Shown: positions 35,070-47,426 of the stretch, piece after piece
Position numbering within the stretch: position 1 is the first letter of the stretch
How the letters are laid out: every line of letters starts with the position of its first letter
Assembly: GCA_023053685.1 (NCBI GenBank)
Contig: JALIGW010000002.1
Span: 42,113,720-42,177,719 of the forward strand
Origin: Diadophis punctatus similis
Taxonomy: Eukaryota > Chordata > Lepidosauria > Squamata > Dipsadidae
Direction: 5' to 3'
Length of the DNA stretch: 64,000 nt
Translations under genes and position numbers: made by a program
Notes under the pieces: model-generated
What the model was told of the DNA's origin: nothing
The model's input: the letters and a program-made list of their open reading frames with translations, nothing else
Database searches by the model: none

Positions 35070-37241
35070 CGCCTGTTTGCTAAATTAGACCTGGCACAAG
35101 CGTACCAGCAGTTACCTGTAGATGGCCCCACAGCAGACGCTCAGACCATTGTGACCCACAGGGGGGCATTTAAATGCCACAGATTGCAATTTTGGGTTAG
35201 CGTGGCCCCGGGGTTGTTCCAGAGTGTAATGGAACGTCTGTTGCAGAATATCCCTGGGGTCGTGCCGTACTTCGACGATGTTCTCATTTCGGCTAATGAC
35301 ATAGGCCAGCTTCGCTGTCGGGTTACAATGGTCCTTGAGAAATTACGAGCTGCCGGGCTGAAAGCGAAACGCAGCAAGTGTGTCTTGGGAGTCTCTGAAG
35401 TGGAATTCCTGGGGTATAGAATAGACGGGAGTGGTATCCACCCCACAGAAAGTAAACTGAAGGCCATCCAGGAGGCCCTGGCACCCAGAAATCAGGCAGA
35501 GTTACAGGCTTTCTTGGGTCTTCTTAACTTTTACAGCCTATTCCTACGTGATAAGGCAACGGTCGCAGAGCCCCTGCACAGGCTGCTAGCTAAAAACACT
35601 CCCTGGGTGTGGGGCCATAGGGAGGCTGCCGCGTTTAGCGCAGTTAAGGGGTTGTTAACCAACAACAGTTTCCTGATCCAATACAATTCCACTTTGCCAG
35701 TGGTCCTTGCTTGCGATGCTTCCCCAGTAGGGGTTGGGGCTGTTCTGAGCCATCGGCTTCCGAATGGCCTCGAGGCACCGATAGCGTATTACTCACGCAC
35801 CTTGTCTAGCGCTGAAAGAAATTATGATCAGCTAAATAGGGAAGCTTTGGCCCTAGTAGCAGGGGTTAAGAAGTTCCACGAGTATTTGTTCGGTAGAGAC
35901 TTCACCCTGGTCACAGACCACAAGCCTCTGTTGGGGTTGATAGCGGGGAATCGCCCCACTCCAGCTGCTTTGTCCCCCCGTTTTGCTCGTTGGGCCATCT
36001 TCTTGTCGGCATACTCGTATCAGTTGGTTCACAGGCCCGGGAAAAACATGGGGAACGCGGACGCATTAAGCAGGTGCCCATTGCCCGAGATACTGTCAGA
36101 CATAGCTCCAGAGGCCCCAGTACTGTTGATTGACCTAGCAGACTCAGGGTTAGTCACCTCGGCTGAGGTGGCCAGGCACTCGGCCAGAGACTCCACTCTC
36201 CGGACTGTCCTTAACTGGGTGTGGAGGGGGTGGCCGAGAGGCCCAGTCAGGCCCGAGTTCAAACTGTACGAGCTTAGACAGCACGAACTGTCGGAGCAAG
36301 GGGGGTGCCTCTTGTGGGGGGACCGGGTGGTCATTCCCGCCAAATTGCGCACTGACGTACTACGAACCTTGCACGAGGGCCATCCGGGAATTGTGCGAAT
36401 GAAGGCTTTAGCTAGGGGTTATGTTTGGTGGCCAAAGATGGATGAGGAGGTTCAAGAATGGGTAAACAAATGCCTGCCATGTCAGGAATCCAGACCGGCA
36501 CCTCCCAAAGCACCGGTGCATGACTGGGACCTTCCAAAAAATCCATGGTCACGGCTTCATGCCGATTTTGCAGGTCCATTCCATGGGCAAATGTTCCTGA
36601 TAATTGTAGACGCTTATTCCAAGTGGCTCGAAATCTTCCCTATGCGGTCGACCACTGCGGAGTCTGTTATTAAGATCTTCCGGCGTCTATTTGCTACCCA
36701 TGGCATTCCGGACACATTGGTAACGGACAACGGCCCGCAATTCACGGCCACAACTTTTGAGGGCTATCTGGCTAGTCAGGGAATCCGCCATGCGTTGTCC
36801 GCCCCATTCCATCCTGCGACGAACGGCCTGGCGGAACGCTTCGTGCGATCGGCCAAAGAGGGGTTAGCTAGATTGGGACCTGGAGATTGGCAGGAAAGAA
36901 TAGACAAATTCCTCATAACTCAACACATAACCCCAAGTGCCACTACGGGACGCAGCCCAGCGGAGCTTTTAATGGGCCGCAGACTCCGGTCACTCCTGGA
37001 CCGGTTACACCCTGACTATGTAGTAAAAACCAAGACAGAAGGGACAAAGAAAACCAGGGTCTTTTCCACAGAGGACAGGGTGTTTGCTCGCAACTACGCC
37101 GAGGGGCCTTTATGGCTGCCAGGGGTGGTCGAGACAATTTTGGGACCTGTGTCTTATGCAGTCTGGTTACAAGACGGCCGCTTATGGAAGAGACACATAG
37201 ACCAATTAAAACGTAACACCGTGCATTCCTTTCCTAGCTAA
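35070..37241 (+). pseudogene. pol (RT remainder, RNase H, integrase), cut off from its start
   Basis: It continues in the frame of the upstream segment after the TGA. Numbered from the GTG at 35151: RT catalytic Y-F-D-D at residues 40-43 (35268-35279). The usual F-G-V-S-S block just upstream reads FWVSV. RNase H acidic residues are D189, E231 and D256. Integrase has a zinc-binding H408, H411, C441, C444 and a D472, D526, E562 triad with 35 residues between the last two (DD35E). A GPY/F-like module follows (ILGPVSYAVW). It stops with TAA at 37239-37241. The integrase and RNase H catalytic residues look intact, but no start codon would normally express this part alone. Confidence 0.93.
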
Positions 37242-37266
37242 ACCATGTCCAGATGTCTCGGAGGCT

Positions 37267-37524
37267 TTGGAGTGCGAGACTGCAGGCCAACAGAGTCCCC
37301 CTGTCGAGTTAGGCCCTGAGGTGGAAGAACCCAAGAGCACTCCAGCTCAAGAGATGCATGACACAGCCCCCAGGAACGAAGCGGCTAAGTCACACCAGGC
37401 TGCTGTAGTTCCCCCGACTGAAGTACGCAGATCTGAACGGGAGCGTAGACGCCCCGCCTACCTTCGCGATTTCGTATGTCGGACGATTTCATCTAGAGGG
37501 GGAGGGATGTTATGTTCTGACTAG
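37267..37524 (+). pseudogene. Out-of-frame pol tail
   Basis: A frame one base ahead of pol stays open from before the pol stop to 37524. It is acidic and proline-rich, then ends in an arginine-rich RRSERERRRPAYLRD segment. Such a basic, RRP-type ending is common at the C-terminus of gypsy pol proteins. It may therefore be the original pol C-terminus displaced by an indel, or untranslated sequence. It has no ATG start. Confidence 0.5.
37495..37507 (+). promoter_or_regulatory. Polypurine tract
   Basis: AGAGGGGGAGGGA abuts the 3' LTR, the expected site for plus-strand priming. Confidence 0.9.
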
Positions 37525-37730
37525 AGCTGGAAGTTTTCACTCAGGTCCAGCAATACTGAAGAGAACATGCTGGACCCTCATTGGTTATTTCAAAATGGTT
37601 TAGTTACAATTGTTACTGTCAGCTCCTATAAATAGGAGGCCTCTCTGAATGTGCTTTGCTGGTTGTACATCTATTGCAATAAAGAGCTGTTTGTCAAGTC
37701 GGTCTCCTGTGCTGAATCCACCATCTAACA
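37508..37730 (+). repeat. 3' LTR, 223 bp
   Basis: Same length and sequence as the 5' LTR, with the TATA-like box at 37626-37635 and AATAAA at 37678-37683. Followed directly by GTTAG. Confidence 0.97.
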
Positions 37731-37735
37731 GTTAG

Positions 37736-38321
<586 letters not shown>

Positions 38322-38325
<4 letters not shown>

Positions 38326-38959
38326 TTTTTTTTCCTAAGCCACATATCCTTTTTCATGATCCAGCAGGAGCATAGACATATAGCTGTCCAGTTCAGAAGG
38401 TCAGATGATCAAAGTAGCATGTTGTTACAGCTGGAAGTTGCTTGGATGAGTCTATCAAGTATGTATATGCTGGCAGAGCAACCCAGTAGTGAGTAAAAGA
38501 AATTATGAGCCTATCATTGTATTTTGCTTGCAATTTTTGATGCCAGCACAGATATTTTTCTTCTTTTCATCCACCTTGTTCACATCTACACATTACTGAT
38601 GATCTCTCTTTCTCTTTCATCTGTTCCAATTCTTGAAGTTCAACTGATTCCTTTACCTTCTTTTTTCTTACCGTCAAATGCTCAGTAATTTTTTGTCAGT
38701 TTTGCCTTTAAACCAAAGCTGTCCAACTGAGTGATTCTCAAATCTTCCTATATAATGGATGATTATTTTACCATTATATTCAATGACCTATGTTGGCCTT
38801 ATAAATGCATTATTTGAAAGAGGATATTCAACTTCTAGCTCATGAATCTCCATCATGAAGCAACATGAATTAAAAAAAAATACTTGAAATAGAATTCAGT
38901 CTGATTGTTTCACACATGATTGCAGATGTTGTCACCTTGTGTAATGTACATTGGGATAA
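38322..38959. other. Unassigned sequence
   Basis: Nothing recognised. Confidence 0.3.
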
Positions 38960-39720
38960 GTTTTTTAAAATAAATTTTATTAATTTTCTATGAATTACAT
39001 TTTTAATGCTTAATAGACATTGTGTTATCTGGGTATTTAATTTGCTTAACAATACAAATGCCATTCTTACTCTGCACCCCTTTATCCCAACCACTGGTAA
39101 AATAAGTTCCAAGTTTGATAGTATTCTGTGTCTTCTTTCTGTTTGATTTTCAGTGTAAGTCTGTCCATTTCTGCAGAGTCTAGTATCTTCTTAAGTAACT
39201 TTTCATCTTGCGGTGTTTCTTCATCTTTCCAATATTGTGTGAAGATAATCCTCGCTGCTGTAATACTAAATACATACTTTTCTTGTCAAATTTTTCTGAT
39301 ATCATCCCTAATAAAAACAGTTCAGGTTTAAAATCTATATGTTTCCCTATTATCTTTTCTAGCATCTATGTATTTTTTTCCACCACATATGATAAAATGT
39401 GCCCGTCTTTTGGTTACATTTCCAACATTTGCTAGACATATTTTTAACCTAGCAGGTAGTAAATGCAATCTATAAAACATTTCACAAAAATTTTCTTTAT
39501 AAGAAGTTGCCATTGTTAATCTATAATTCCTTTCCCATAATTTTTCATCAGAGTTCAACCGTGTCTTATCAAATGGTGCTTGTCCTTTATAAAAGCCATA
39601 CTTTTTCATATACATTGGGCTAATTTTGAAGATGGTTCGCAAACCACAATTAGTCTTCTTTGGACTTAGCAATAAGAGCACAGTAGGCCTGCCTTTTGCC
39701 ATCTTCATTTCTAGTACTAA
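38960..39720 (-). mobile_element. L1-type LINE 3' end, minus orientation
   Basis: The minus strand carries the C-terminal part of L1 ORF2 followed, to the left, by an AT-rich 3' untranslated stretch. A poly-A tail at the left edge is not clear. It is 5'-truncated near 39720. Confidence 0.75.
39328..39708 (-). pseudogene. L1 ORF2 C-terminal remnant
   Basis: The minus-strand frame includes ENFCEMFYRLHLLPARL, which corresponds to the L1 ORF2 segment just before the C-terminal knuckle. The C-W-K-C residues and the following TFYHMWW block are visible around 39375-39426 but in another frame, so there is at least one frameshift. The fragment covers roughly the last 120 residues of a protein normally near 1,200-1,300. 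Confidence 0.75.
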
Positions 39721-40480
39721 TTGAACTATTATTTTGAAAATATTTGTTGATTTATTTCAAGTTGGTTCAAATAAATAATAAAAAGCAACATGTTAACCAA
39801 GAGTCACTCCATTAACAATATTACATTAAAATTGTAATTAAGCATTAACTTTAAAACATCTAAACGTATCATTCTCTTTTACTCTTTGGTTGCTAGTTAC
39901 ATTTATAGGAACTATAACTAGCTGGTTATCTACAGTATATTCACATTAACATGCATGAACATCTATCCATCAAGCTATCCAAATGCATATATGCTGGTTA
40001 GTATTTATAATAGAATTATAAAACCATAGAATTGGATGGGCTCATTTAGATTATCAAGTCCAACCATTTTTCTATGCAAAATTAAAATTAAAACATGACC
40101 TGAGCCTAACAACCCAGGGATAGCAAACCTATACCCAAATATTGCAGAACTATTATTTCTATTATGATAGTTAAAATGAAGAAATAAAGTCAATTCATTT
40201 AATCATTTATCACTTTTCTAAGCTAGTATAGAAAAAGCTTTCTTTCTCACATTTATTCCATTCTCAATGATCTGCTACAGAACAGAGTTCTGGTCTGCAT
40301 TCCTCCTGCCAAGTATAAAACAGCACTGTTTACCATGTTTTGTTTATTGTCATTTCTTTTTCTTCAATTAGGATGCTGCCAAATATCTTCACATGTGCAC
40401 TTAATAAATAAATTTCCTTGTAGTTCTGGCAATTCTATCTTTTCCTTTACAATGATTTCCAATGCTATATTTATTAGTGA
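39721..40480. other. Unassigned sequence
   Basis: AT-rich, nothing recognised. Confidence 0.3.
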
Positions 40481-40728
40481 CATTTATTATTAGTGACATT
40501 TATATACCGCCTCACAGTGCAAGCACTCTCTAAGCGGTTTACACCAGTAAGCAATGTATATTTATATTGCCCCCAACAATCTGGGTCCTCATTTTACCCT
40601 ACCTCGGAAGGATGGAAGGCTGAGTCAACCTTGAGCCGGTGAGATTTGAACCGCTGACCTGCGGATCACAGTCAACTAAAGTGGCCTGCAGTACCCAACT
40701 CTAACCGCTGCACCACCTCTGCTCTTTA
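40481..40728 (-). mobile_element. Sauria-type SINE, minus orientation
   Basis: Tail GACATTTATATACCGCCTC at left; body CCCCCAACAATCTGGGTCC and CGGAAGGATGGAAGGCTGA; tRNA-like head (TCTAACCGCTGCACCACC) at right. Box B on the minus strand is the complement of GATTTGAACCGCTGACC. Confidence 0.92.
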
Positions 40729-40778
40729 CATTGTATTTATATTGATATAAATGTTAGAATCAGTGGTTTTTTTAAATT

Positions 40779-40856
40779 CCCAAAATTTCCCAGGCAAGGA
40801 ATTCTAGAAGTTGAAGTCCACACATCTTAATGTTGCCAAGTTTAAGAAATAGTAGT
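40779..40856. repeat. Half-copy of the hAT palindrome MITE
   Basis: TTCTAGAAGTTGAAGTCCAC, ACATCTTAATGTTGCCAAG and TTTAAGAAATAGT correspond to the right arm of the element at 22914, decayed. Confidence 0.55.
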
Positions 40857-41427
40857 AAAATACTACTGTTTTTAGAATATTGCCTTAAATAACATGAACA
40901 AGTAACTGAGAATGAATGACTTCCGAATAAGTCAGACCTATTTTAATTAGTCTGAACCTGTAGTTTAGACTACATTCCAAAGCATTTTAAAACTGTTGTT
41001 GTTATTGAGAGGTGAAATACCTAACATTCCATACTCAAGTGATTTTCATAGGTTTTGATTTTTTTTTTCAAAATATGTTGGAGAGCACATTCATCATTGA
41101 TAGTCATGAAGTTATTACTTTAAATCTCAGACATCTGTCTTGTTTTTGTCTTACTGCGATTTACATCCATAGTATGTTAGTTATTTATTAAATCTTATTT
41201 GGGAAGAATTATTTCTTATTAAACAATCTAAAGAGGTCTTACATTTCACAATTTGTAAAATGCAACACCTGGTGTACTTCTGAATGAGTTCCTCACTGAG
41301 TTTCATCGGTGTTAACTGGTAAAACATAATTAGCACAATAATTTATGAATTCTGTCATATATTTTACGATATGCTTGTGGACATGAATAAGTGGGGCTAT
41401 ATATTGCTAGGATATCTCAGTACTTTC
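40857..41427. other. Unassigned sequence
   Basis: Nothing recognised. Confidence 0.3.
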
Positions 41428-41435
41428 CACTAGAT

Positions 41436-41788
41436 CAGAGGTCAGCAACCCATGGCTCTGGAGCTGCATGTGGCTCTTTCATCCCACTGCTGTGGCTCCC
41501 TGTCGCTGGTCAGCACCACAATTTTGAGAGGAGCTTCCAGTTAGGTGGGGGGGGGGGTTAGGTGGGGGGGAGCAGGGCCTCCCAGGAGGAGACTCTATGG
41601 GAAGGGACGGGTTTTCCGGTCAGCTCCACAATGGATAGGGCTTTCAGTTAGGACAGGAAGAGGAAAAAGGATGCTAGGAGGAGACTCTATGGTGGGAAAC
41701 TGGACTTCCAGTCGGCTCCAGAATTGAATGGGGGGCTTCCAATTAGGACCTTTGTGGCTCTTTGAGTGTTTAAGGTTGCCAACGCCTG
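41436..41788. mobile_element. Non-autonomous hAT-type element, 353 bp
   Basis: The ends are CAGAGGTCAGCAACC and (minus strand) CAGGCGTTGGCAACC. Both flanks are CACTAGAT (41428-41435, 41789-41796), exact. The interior has G10 and G7 runs (about 41546-41569) and a twice-occurring GGAGGAGACTCTATGG (near 41585 and 41677). Confidence 0.95.
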
Positions 41789-41954
41789 CACTAGATGTTG
41801 CTGGTGATATAACAACATTGAATTGAAAAGAACAGTTGTCAAGTTTATGTCAGGCCTAAGGTAGCATCCCAGAATATATCTTCTTTCTCCCTTATGTTGT
41901 TCATTTCTCGATGTTCTAGACTTTTGTTGTGGTACAGTACAGAAAACAAACTGC

Positions 41955-42081
41955 TCTTCCGGTTTCCAGTGCTCCCACGTGTGTGCACCGGGTACCTGCT
42001 CTCCCAGTTTCCGGCACTCCCCTGCGCACACGCGTACACTCCCGTTTTGGTACTCAGTGCTGAAAAGGATCGCCAACACTG
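41955..42081 (-). mobile_element. GC-rich hAT-like fragment, one end visible
   Basis: The right end, on the minus strand, reads CAGTGTTGGCGATCC, a hAT-like terminus related to the CAGTGATGGC element at 7974. The body carries two GTTTCC(A/G)G(T/C)(G/A)CTCCC-type units. The left end was not found. Confidence 0.55.
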
Positions 42082-42089
42082 GTATATAC

Positions 42090-42612
42090 TATACTGTGTA
42101 GTATATACAGCATATAGCACTACTACACTAGTTCTCCAAATGAGTACCAGTTCCACATATCTTCTGCATATCCTAATGCTGAGTACGTCACAATGTATAA
42201 TTTCAAAAGTAATTCCATCATAAAGAAATGAAGAAAGAAAGAAAATGAAGAAAGAAAGAAAGAAGGCACAATATAACTTCCCAGTATTGTGAAGCAATTT
42301 TTACAAACAAGATAAATGTTGGTTTTTCTGGCATATTTACAAAATATGTGATGTTTCATTGTGTATGTTAACATATGTCAGACAAATCATCCTTTCAAAG
42401 AAGATTCTGAAAGAATTAGTATCTCTGTACTAGTGTACTCTTTTTTACAACCTATTTGATGTTTGTTTTTTTCTTGTACTTATGTCATAAAAGCATTAGT
42501 ATGCTACCTGCTTGGGAGACACTAGGAAATGTAGGTCTATTATGATCTTTAATAATTAAAAGGCATACATCCAACCTCTAGGCTTTTGTTTGTTTGTTTG
42601 TTTGTTTCTCCA
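42090..42612. other. Unassigned sequence
   Basis: Short (GAAA)n and (GTTT)n runs near 42230-42262 and 42588-42607. No gene or transposon ends. Confidence 0.35.
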
Positions 42613-42614
42613 TT

Positions 42615-42967
42615 ACAAGTTGTCCCTGGGTTAAGAATGTTCAACTTACAGATAACCCATACTTATCTACTGGCTGCCTATTACTAAAAAATGGTGGGTG
42701 GCATTCTGCTTCCTCAAGCCAATGGACCACTGAAACTGTACAATATTTTTTTATAAACCACTGAAACCATGTGTTTTTGAAACACAGCCTGTTTTGGGTG
42801 GTTTTCAGGAGGTCCTGAAAACATTACACAACTTTAGCAGTTCAACAGCTCAAGGAAGGAGAATACCATCTGCCAATTTTGGAACTAGGCCGCCATTTGT
42901 AAGCACAAGTACTGACTTATATACAAATTGGAATTAAAGACAGACTTAGGAACAGGGCTTGCCTGTA
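42615..42967. mobile_element. TA-target DNA element derivative, about 350 bp
   Basis: The left end is ACAAGTTGTCCCTGGGTTA; the minus-strand right end is ACAGGCAAGCCCTGTTCC. TA dinucleotides lie beside both ends only loosely. It resembles reptilian repeats ending TACAGG...CCCGGGTTA, probably Tigger-like. Diverged. Confidence 0.5.
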
Positions 42968-43639
42968 CATTGGGCATGCATACATTCATATACACAGACT
43001 GCCAGAACAAGTAATTGTCATTTTTCATAGCACTCATCTATTTTCTGAAGAAGCTGTAAAAGCTAATAGTATTGGCCATTTTATTTAGCATACCATGCCG
43101 CCCACCCACATCCAAGAATAATTTACTGTATATTAAGATATTCTACCCTGCCAGTATAATCAAGGTTTCTTATCCATGAGCATCTCCAGTGCAGTCCTTA
43201 ATTGTTATTCACTCTTACTATAAGGTTTCCCTCATTTAGAGATATTCAGTCTTCTGGGAATACAATTTCAAAAATAATTGCTGGGGGAAGAAATGTTTGT
43301 TTATTTATGTATTTTGGTACAGCTATTTGGTAGAGCTGTTTATCTAAAATTCCCTACACATTTCCATTTGACCCTTGTGATGCCAAACAAGTTGATGATT
43401 TACAATTAGTATAAGGTTATAAAACCTAAAAGAAAGGAACTGCTGTTAAGGAATAGGTGTCTCGATTGTGGAATGTTCTCTATGGAGTATTTCCTTCATT
43501 CTCTTATGATAAATTACACTGCTTTCTAGATCATATCTAGATATTGCGTTCCTGGATATTTTAATATTATTTGACATCTTTATTTCTTTTGACCTTGCAA
43601 ACTTCATATTTTGCTGTTCCTGGCTTTATTTATTCTGTT
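42968..43639. other. Unassigned sequence
   Basis: Nothing recognised. Confidence 0.3.
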
Positions 43640-43765
43640 ATGTACTGTGGCTGCTTTAATTGGCTGACTTTTAGAGCTTTTTAAATTGTTTTTATGGTTT
43701 CTGAATTGTGAACCACCCAGAGGAGACTGTTAATGAGATTATACAAATTATGTAAATAAAATAGC
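43640..43765 (+). repeat. L2/CR1-type LINE 3' tail
   Basis: GTGAACCACCCAGAGGAGAC followed by ATACAAATTATGTAAATAAA, a decayed form of the terminus seen at 31030. Confidence 0.55.
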
Positions 43766-45484
43766 ATTTATCTTCATTTTCTAATTCTTGTTATAATCTT
43801 TTGAGAAACCATTTAGCACTCATCTTCAATCGTTCAAGCTCAGCTGCCCAAAATGTGTCCAACTGCATTTTTAAATAAATGCTATAGTACATAAAAGTGG
43901 ACTGGCCATGTTTTAGGAATTGTATAATGTAAGAGAGAGAGAGAGAAAGAGAAAAAGCGAAAGAAGAAAAAATGAACAACGGAAAGAATTAATGAAGGAA
44001 GAATGGATTTGCAGCATTTATTTCTCAAAAAGATAAAAGTTCATTGAAGTTTAAATATCTCCTCACTTCCTTCCTTAATTTTTTCTTAATTGCATTTCTT
44101 ATTTCAATTGCAACTCTTAACCCTGAAAAAAATTGAATATTTGAAGCATGATCCCTTCTCTAGTTTGCTGATTACACAGAAAGAAAATGCTTAACTGCAC
44201 AAACCACAAAGAAATCTGTCTCACTTCATTCCATTGCATTTCCTTGCAGGTCAGTTCATACATAAACTCTTATTTAAATATGTCCTGGTAAAATGCATGC
44301 TAAGAATGATGCTTCCCCTTAGTTAAGGTCTAGTTCAATTTTGATTCTGACACATTTTCACAAATTTATTTTCCAGTTTCCTGAAAGTTTTCTTTCCTCT
44401 ACCTGCTGGTTCACGGATATGAACCGAATATGTTCAGAAATCTAATGTTCCAAGTAACATCTCAGGTGGCATCCACAGCTTGCAAGTCCCACCTGATCTT
44501 TTTATTTACTCTTCATTGGAGGAGGGAGGGCAAGGAGGAAACTCCTGTAGAGTAGCTTCATAACTCATCTTCTTTCCAAGAAAGCATTTGAGATCTATAT
44601 CCTGTAAACTGAGAGTAAAATTATACTCTTGGAAAATTAAATTGATAGGCTGTAAATCTGTGTTTTATTTGGAAGCATGCCCATCTGCCTAGAAAATACA
44701 AAGCGAAGCCAAGCTGATAGACAGCACTTTGAGATATTACATAGCATAAAGGGAGACAATTTCTGACATGTGGTAAATATGTATTTTGGATTGACCATAT
44801 TCATGGTGGCAGCCATTTTATCTGTGTATCGAATGTATTAAAATCCCAAATGGTTTACTTGCTCAAAAAAATATCTCTTTTTCAGATGAGACACAAACTC
44901 TCAACCCCCACAGTACATCTATTGTAGTTGGTGATATCAGACATTTTTAGTCTCCTGGGGGTATATGACCGTCTTTCTAAAGGGTAGATTGGCTCCTTTG
45001 AACTTCTCTGAATAAGAAAGAAAGATGCAAAATTCCCTTAACCATTTCTCTTAAGGGTCATTCCTTTTCCTCACAAATAGACCACAAGGCAGTGATATCT
45101 GATGATGTGGGCGGGGGGGGGATGAACCTGAAGACTGGGAAATTTAATATAATTAAATTTCAAATGAAACCTTTCAAAGGACTCTAAGTTTGAGTATAAC
45201 TACCTTTTGAAATCGCTTATTAACTGCTACAAAGGTTTTAGACACCTTCAAAGTGACAAGGTGAGTATGAGCCTTCAGACTATAACATAAGAAAGTGAAT
45301 ATATATATTTATTATAACGTTTAAGAATTTAGAACAAACAGCAAAAAAATAAGGTAAGGTTTTGGCCACTGAAGGTTTTAAAAAGATTAAGGGTTCAAAA
45401 GACATTGGAGTGTTGAATTTTGAAAATCAAGACCTGGAAATTCTTTTTAAAGAATAAATCCATGTTTGTGTGAAATAAATTAGC
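43766..45484. other. Unassigned sequence
   Basis: A short GA-rich run near 43930-43965 and a G9 run near 45113. Otherwise nothing recognised. Confidence 0.35.
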
Positions 45485-45690
45485 ATGGCATTTAGTGGTA
45501 TCTTTGAGCAACACCTCCAAGGACTGCGTCAAGGCTTTGAATCAATTATGGCAGATAGGTTGAATCTTTTGGGGAACAGTTTTTCCTTAGAACAGAATGT
45601 CATAGAACAAGATACACAACAAATTCCACTTGAAGAAATTATGAATGAAAGCTTGGAAAAGAATCTGCCATTAAATACAAAGAAAATAGT
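45485..45690 (+). pseudogene. Unidentified open-frame fragment cut by a hAT insertion
   Basis: An ATG-started frame encodes about 68 residues with an acidic, glutamine-rich composition (FEQHLQGLRQGFESIMADRL) before the hAT-like element begins. It may be the start of a LINE ORF1, but I cannot name the family. A matching continuation beyond 46262 is not established. Confidence 0.35.
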
Positions 45691-46262
45691 CAGGGGTGAA
45701 ATGCTACCGGTTCGGTCTGGTCTGGGTGTACCGGTAGCAGCAGCTGCCAGTGGTTTGGAGAACTGGTAGTGGCAGCAGCACGAAGCTCTGTCTACCCACC
45801 CATACGTCGCCATTTTCTTGTTTTTAACCCTCTGTGCAGTGGTGGGTTCCTACTGGTGCGGTCCACTCTATTGCACCGGTAGTGGCGGGCTGGTGACATC
45901 ATCAAGAGATTACTGACCCGGTGCGGTCGGTTGCTGGTCCCTAGGAGCCGCCATCTTTTTTCGTGAATTTTAGGCAATATTTTGCTTTTGCACATGCGCG
46001 GAAGCAAAATCGCACCGAAATCTCGCAAGGGGATGCGCGAGAGAGAGATATTTCAGCGAGATTTCACTTCTGGGCACGAAACGTGGTGATGCGCATGCAG
46101 TGCAACGGTAGCAAGGTAAGTGAGCAACACGCCTCTGCCTCTGTGCATGCACAAAGCATTCTGTGCATGCACAGAGGGTGAAAAAGTGCATGCGAAGCAA
46201 GTGCATGAGTGCAAAGCACGCACTTCTGAACTGGTAGGAAAGGTAAGTAGATTTCACCTCTG
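45691..46262. mobile_element. Nested GGTGGGTT-family hAT-like elements
   Basis: The outer end CAGGGGTGAAATGCTACC (45691) pairs with the minus-strand right end CAGAGGTGAAATCTACTTACC at 46262. A second left end, CAGTGGTGGGTTCCTACTGG, starts at 45837, so one copy appears to lie within another. The flanks AAAATAGT and GAAAATAT are only roughly alike. The interior has CACATGCGC motifs and AGGTAAGT at 46114 and 46241. Confidence 0.7.
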
Positions 46263-47391
46263 GAAAATATGGTATGAAATTTTAAAAATAAGGAAGGAAA
46301 TAGAAAAAAAGGCATAATTCTTTTTTCTTGGATTTACAAAAGAGACTGCTTAAAGTATAGGGGAAAAAATCATAGCAAGATTCAACAACTACTGGAATGG
46401 ATTACAGAGAAAGACTGTTCTGTATTTTTTAAAAAAGGAAGATTAAAAAATGACTTTTATGACCATGGTTAAAATGGAACATGTTTTTTGTTCCGTGTGG
46501 TTCTTTCTGGGTTTAATTATATTTTGATTGGACAAATGTAACATATTGGTTGTGCTTATTTGGGGTTTAATTTTTTTTTGTTTCACAGCTATTTTCTCTG
46601 TCTTAATTGTTTAGTATCTAAATGCTTAGTATCTAATTATGTGATTTTTTTTCCAAAGGAGAAACTAGTTCTGTTTATTAGGTTTAAATCTGTTTTACAT
46701 TAGGATGTTGGAATTTGTATTGTGAACAGTTTAGAGTTGAGATATGGAGTGCTGATCTGAAAGGGATATGCTATTTGGGCAGTTATCTCTGTAATGGTTG
46801 GCATTCGAAATCGGTTGTGTATTAGAGAGTTTTATTTTTTGTAAAAAAAGTAGAAAAGGTTTCATTAAGTTAAATTTTAGCCTTTGATTTTTTTTTTAAT
46901 ACTAGAAGATTGGGACCTTTTATGCCTTTTAAATGGGGTTTTGCCTGTAGCTAAGACTCGAGATATGGACAATTGAGTTTTAATGGTGGTTAATTAATTT
47001 TAATATTTTAGAGCTCAGTTTGGACTTGTTACTGACAATTGGATAAGAAGAAGAAGATACTACTTATTTGATTTATTTATTACTATGAGATGGATTATGG
47101 GATAAAGGGTTTTATTTTAATTAATTAAGAGGGGTGAAGAGATTATGAAATTGTTTATACTTGTTCACATGAGAGTGGGAAATTCCTTCCTATTCTTTTC
47201 TTTTATTGCTGTTTCATTTAGTGATAAAAATTTTATGCTGGCCATCTCTCCTATAAGCTGATTCTGGACTCTTTCTAAAAATCTTAATAAAATTATTTTT
47301 AAAAACTATTTATGATCTTAGTTGTCTTTTTATGAAATATGTTGCTTCTTTGAGGGTCATAATTATAGTTTATTATTATGGTTGGCACAGT
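46263..47391. other. Unassigned, possibly LINE-derived sequence
   Basis: T-rich on the + strand with no long frame. An AATAAAATTATT near 47287 could be a LINE 3' end. No firm assignment. Confidence 0.3.
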
Positions 47392-47426
47392 CAGCCAGAT
47401 CTTTAGATTGTATTTGTTTTATCCAT

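Larger units (their letters stand above)
33103..37730 (+). mobile_element. Complete Ty3/gypsy LTR retrotransposon, recent but defective
   Basis: A 4,628-bp element flanked by GTTAG on both sides (33098-33102, 37731-37735). Order: 5' LTR, primer-binding site, gag, protease, RT, RNase H, integrase, polypurine tract, 3' LTR. This domain order with integrase after RNase H defines Ty3/gypsy (Metaviridae) rather than Ty1/copia. The tRNA-Ser primer and fused gag-pol frame suggest the Mag-like lineage, an inference. There is no chromodomain and no envelope frame. Identical LTRs argue for a recent insertion, yet the coding region carries at least one stop and an altered protease motif. Confidence 0.97.

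Noticed and set aside
33990..36352. Minus-strand frames within the gypsy element
   Set aside because: Shadows of the real + strand gag-pol frame.
41687..42297. Overlapping 109-150 codon frames
   Set aside because: They cross two hAT-like elements and AT-rich flanks and show no motif.
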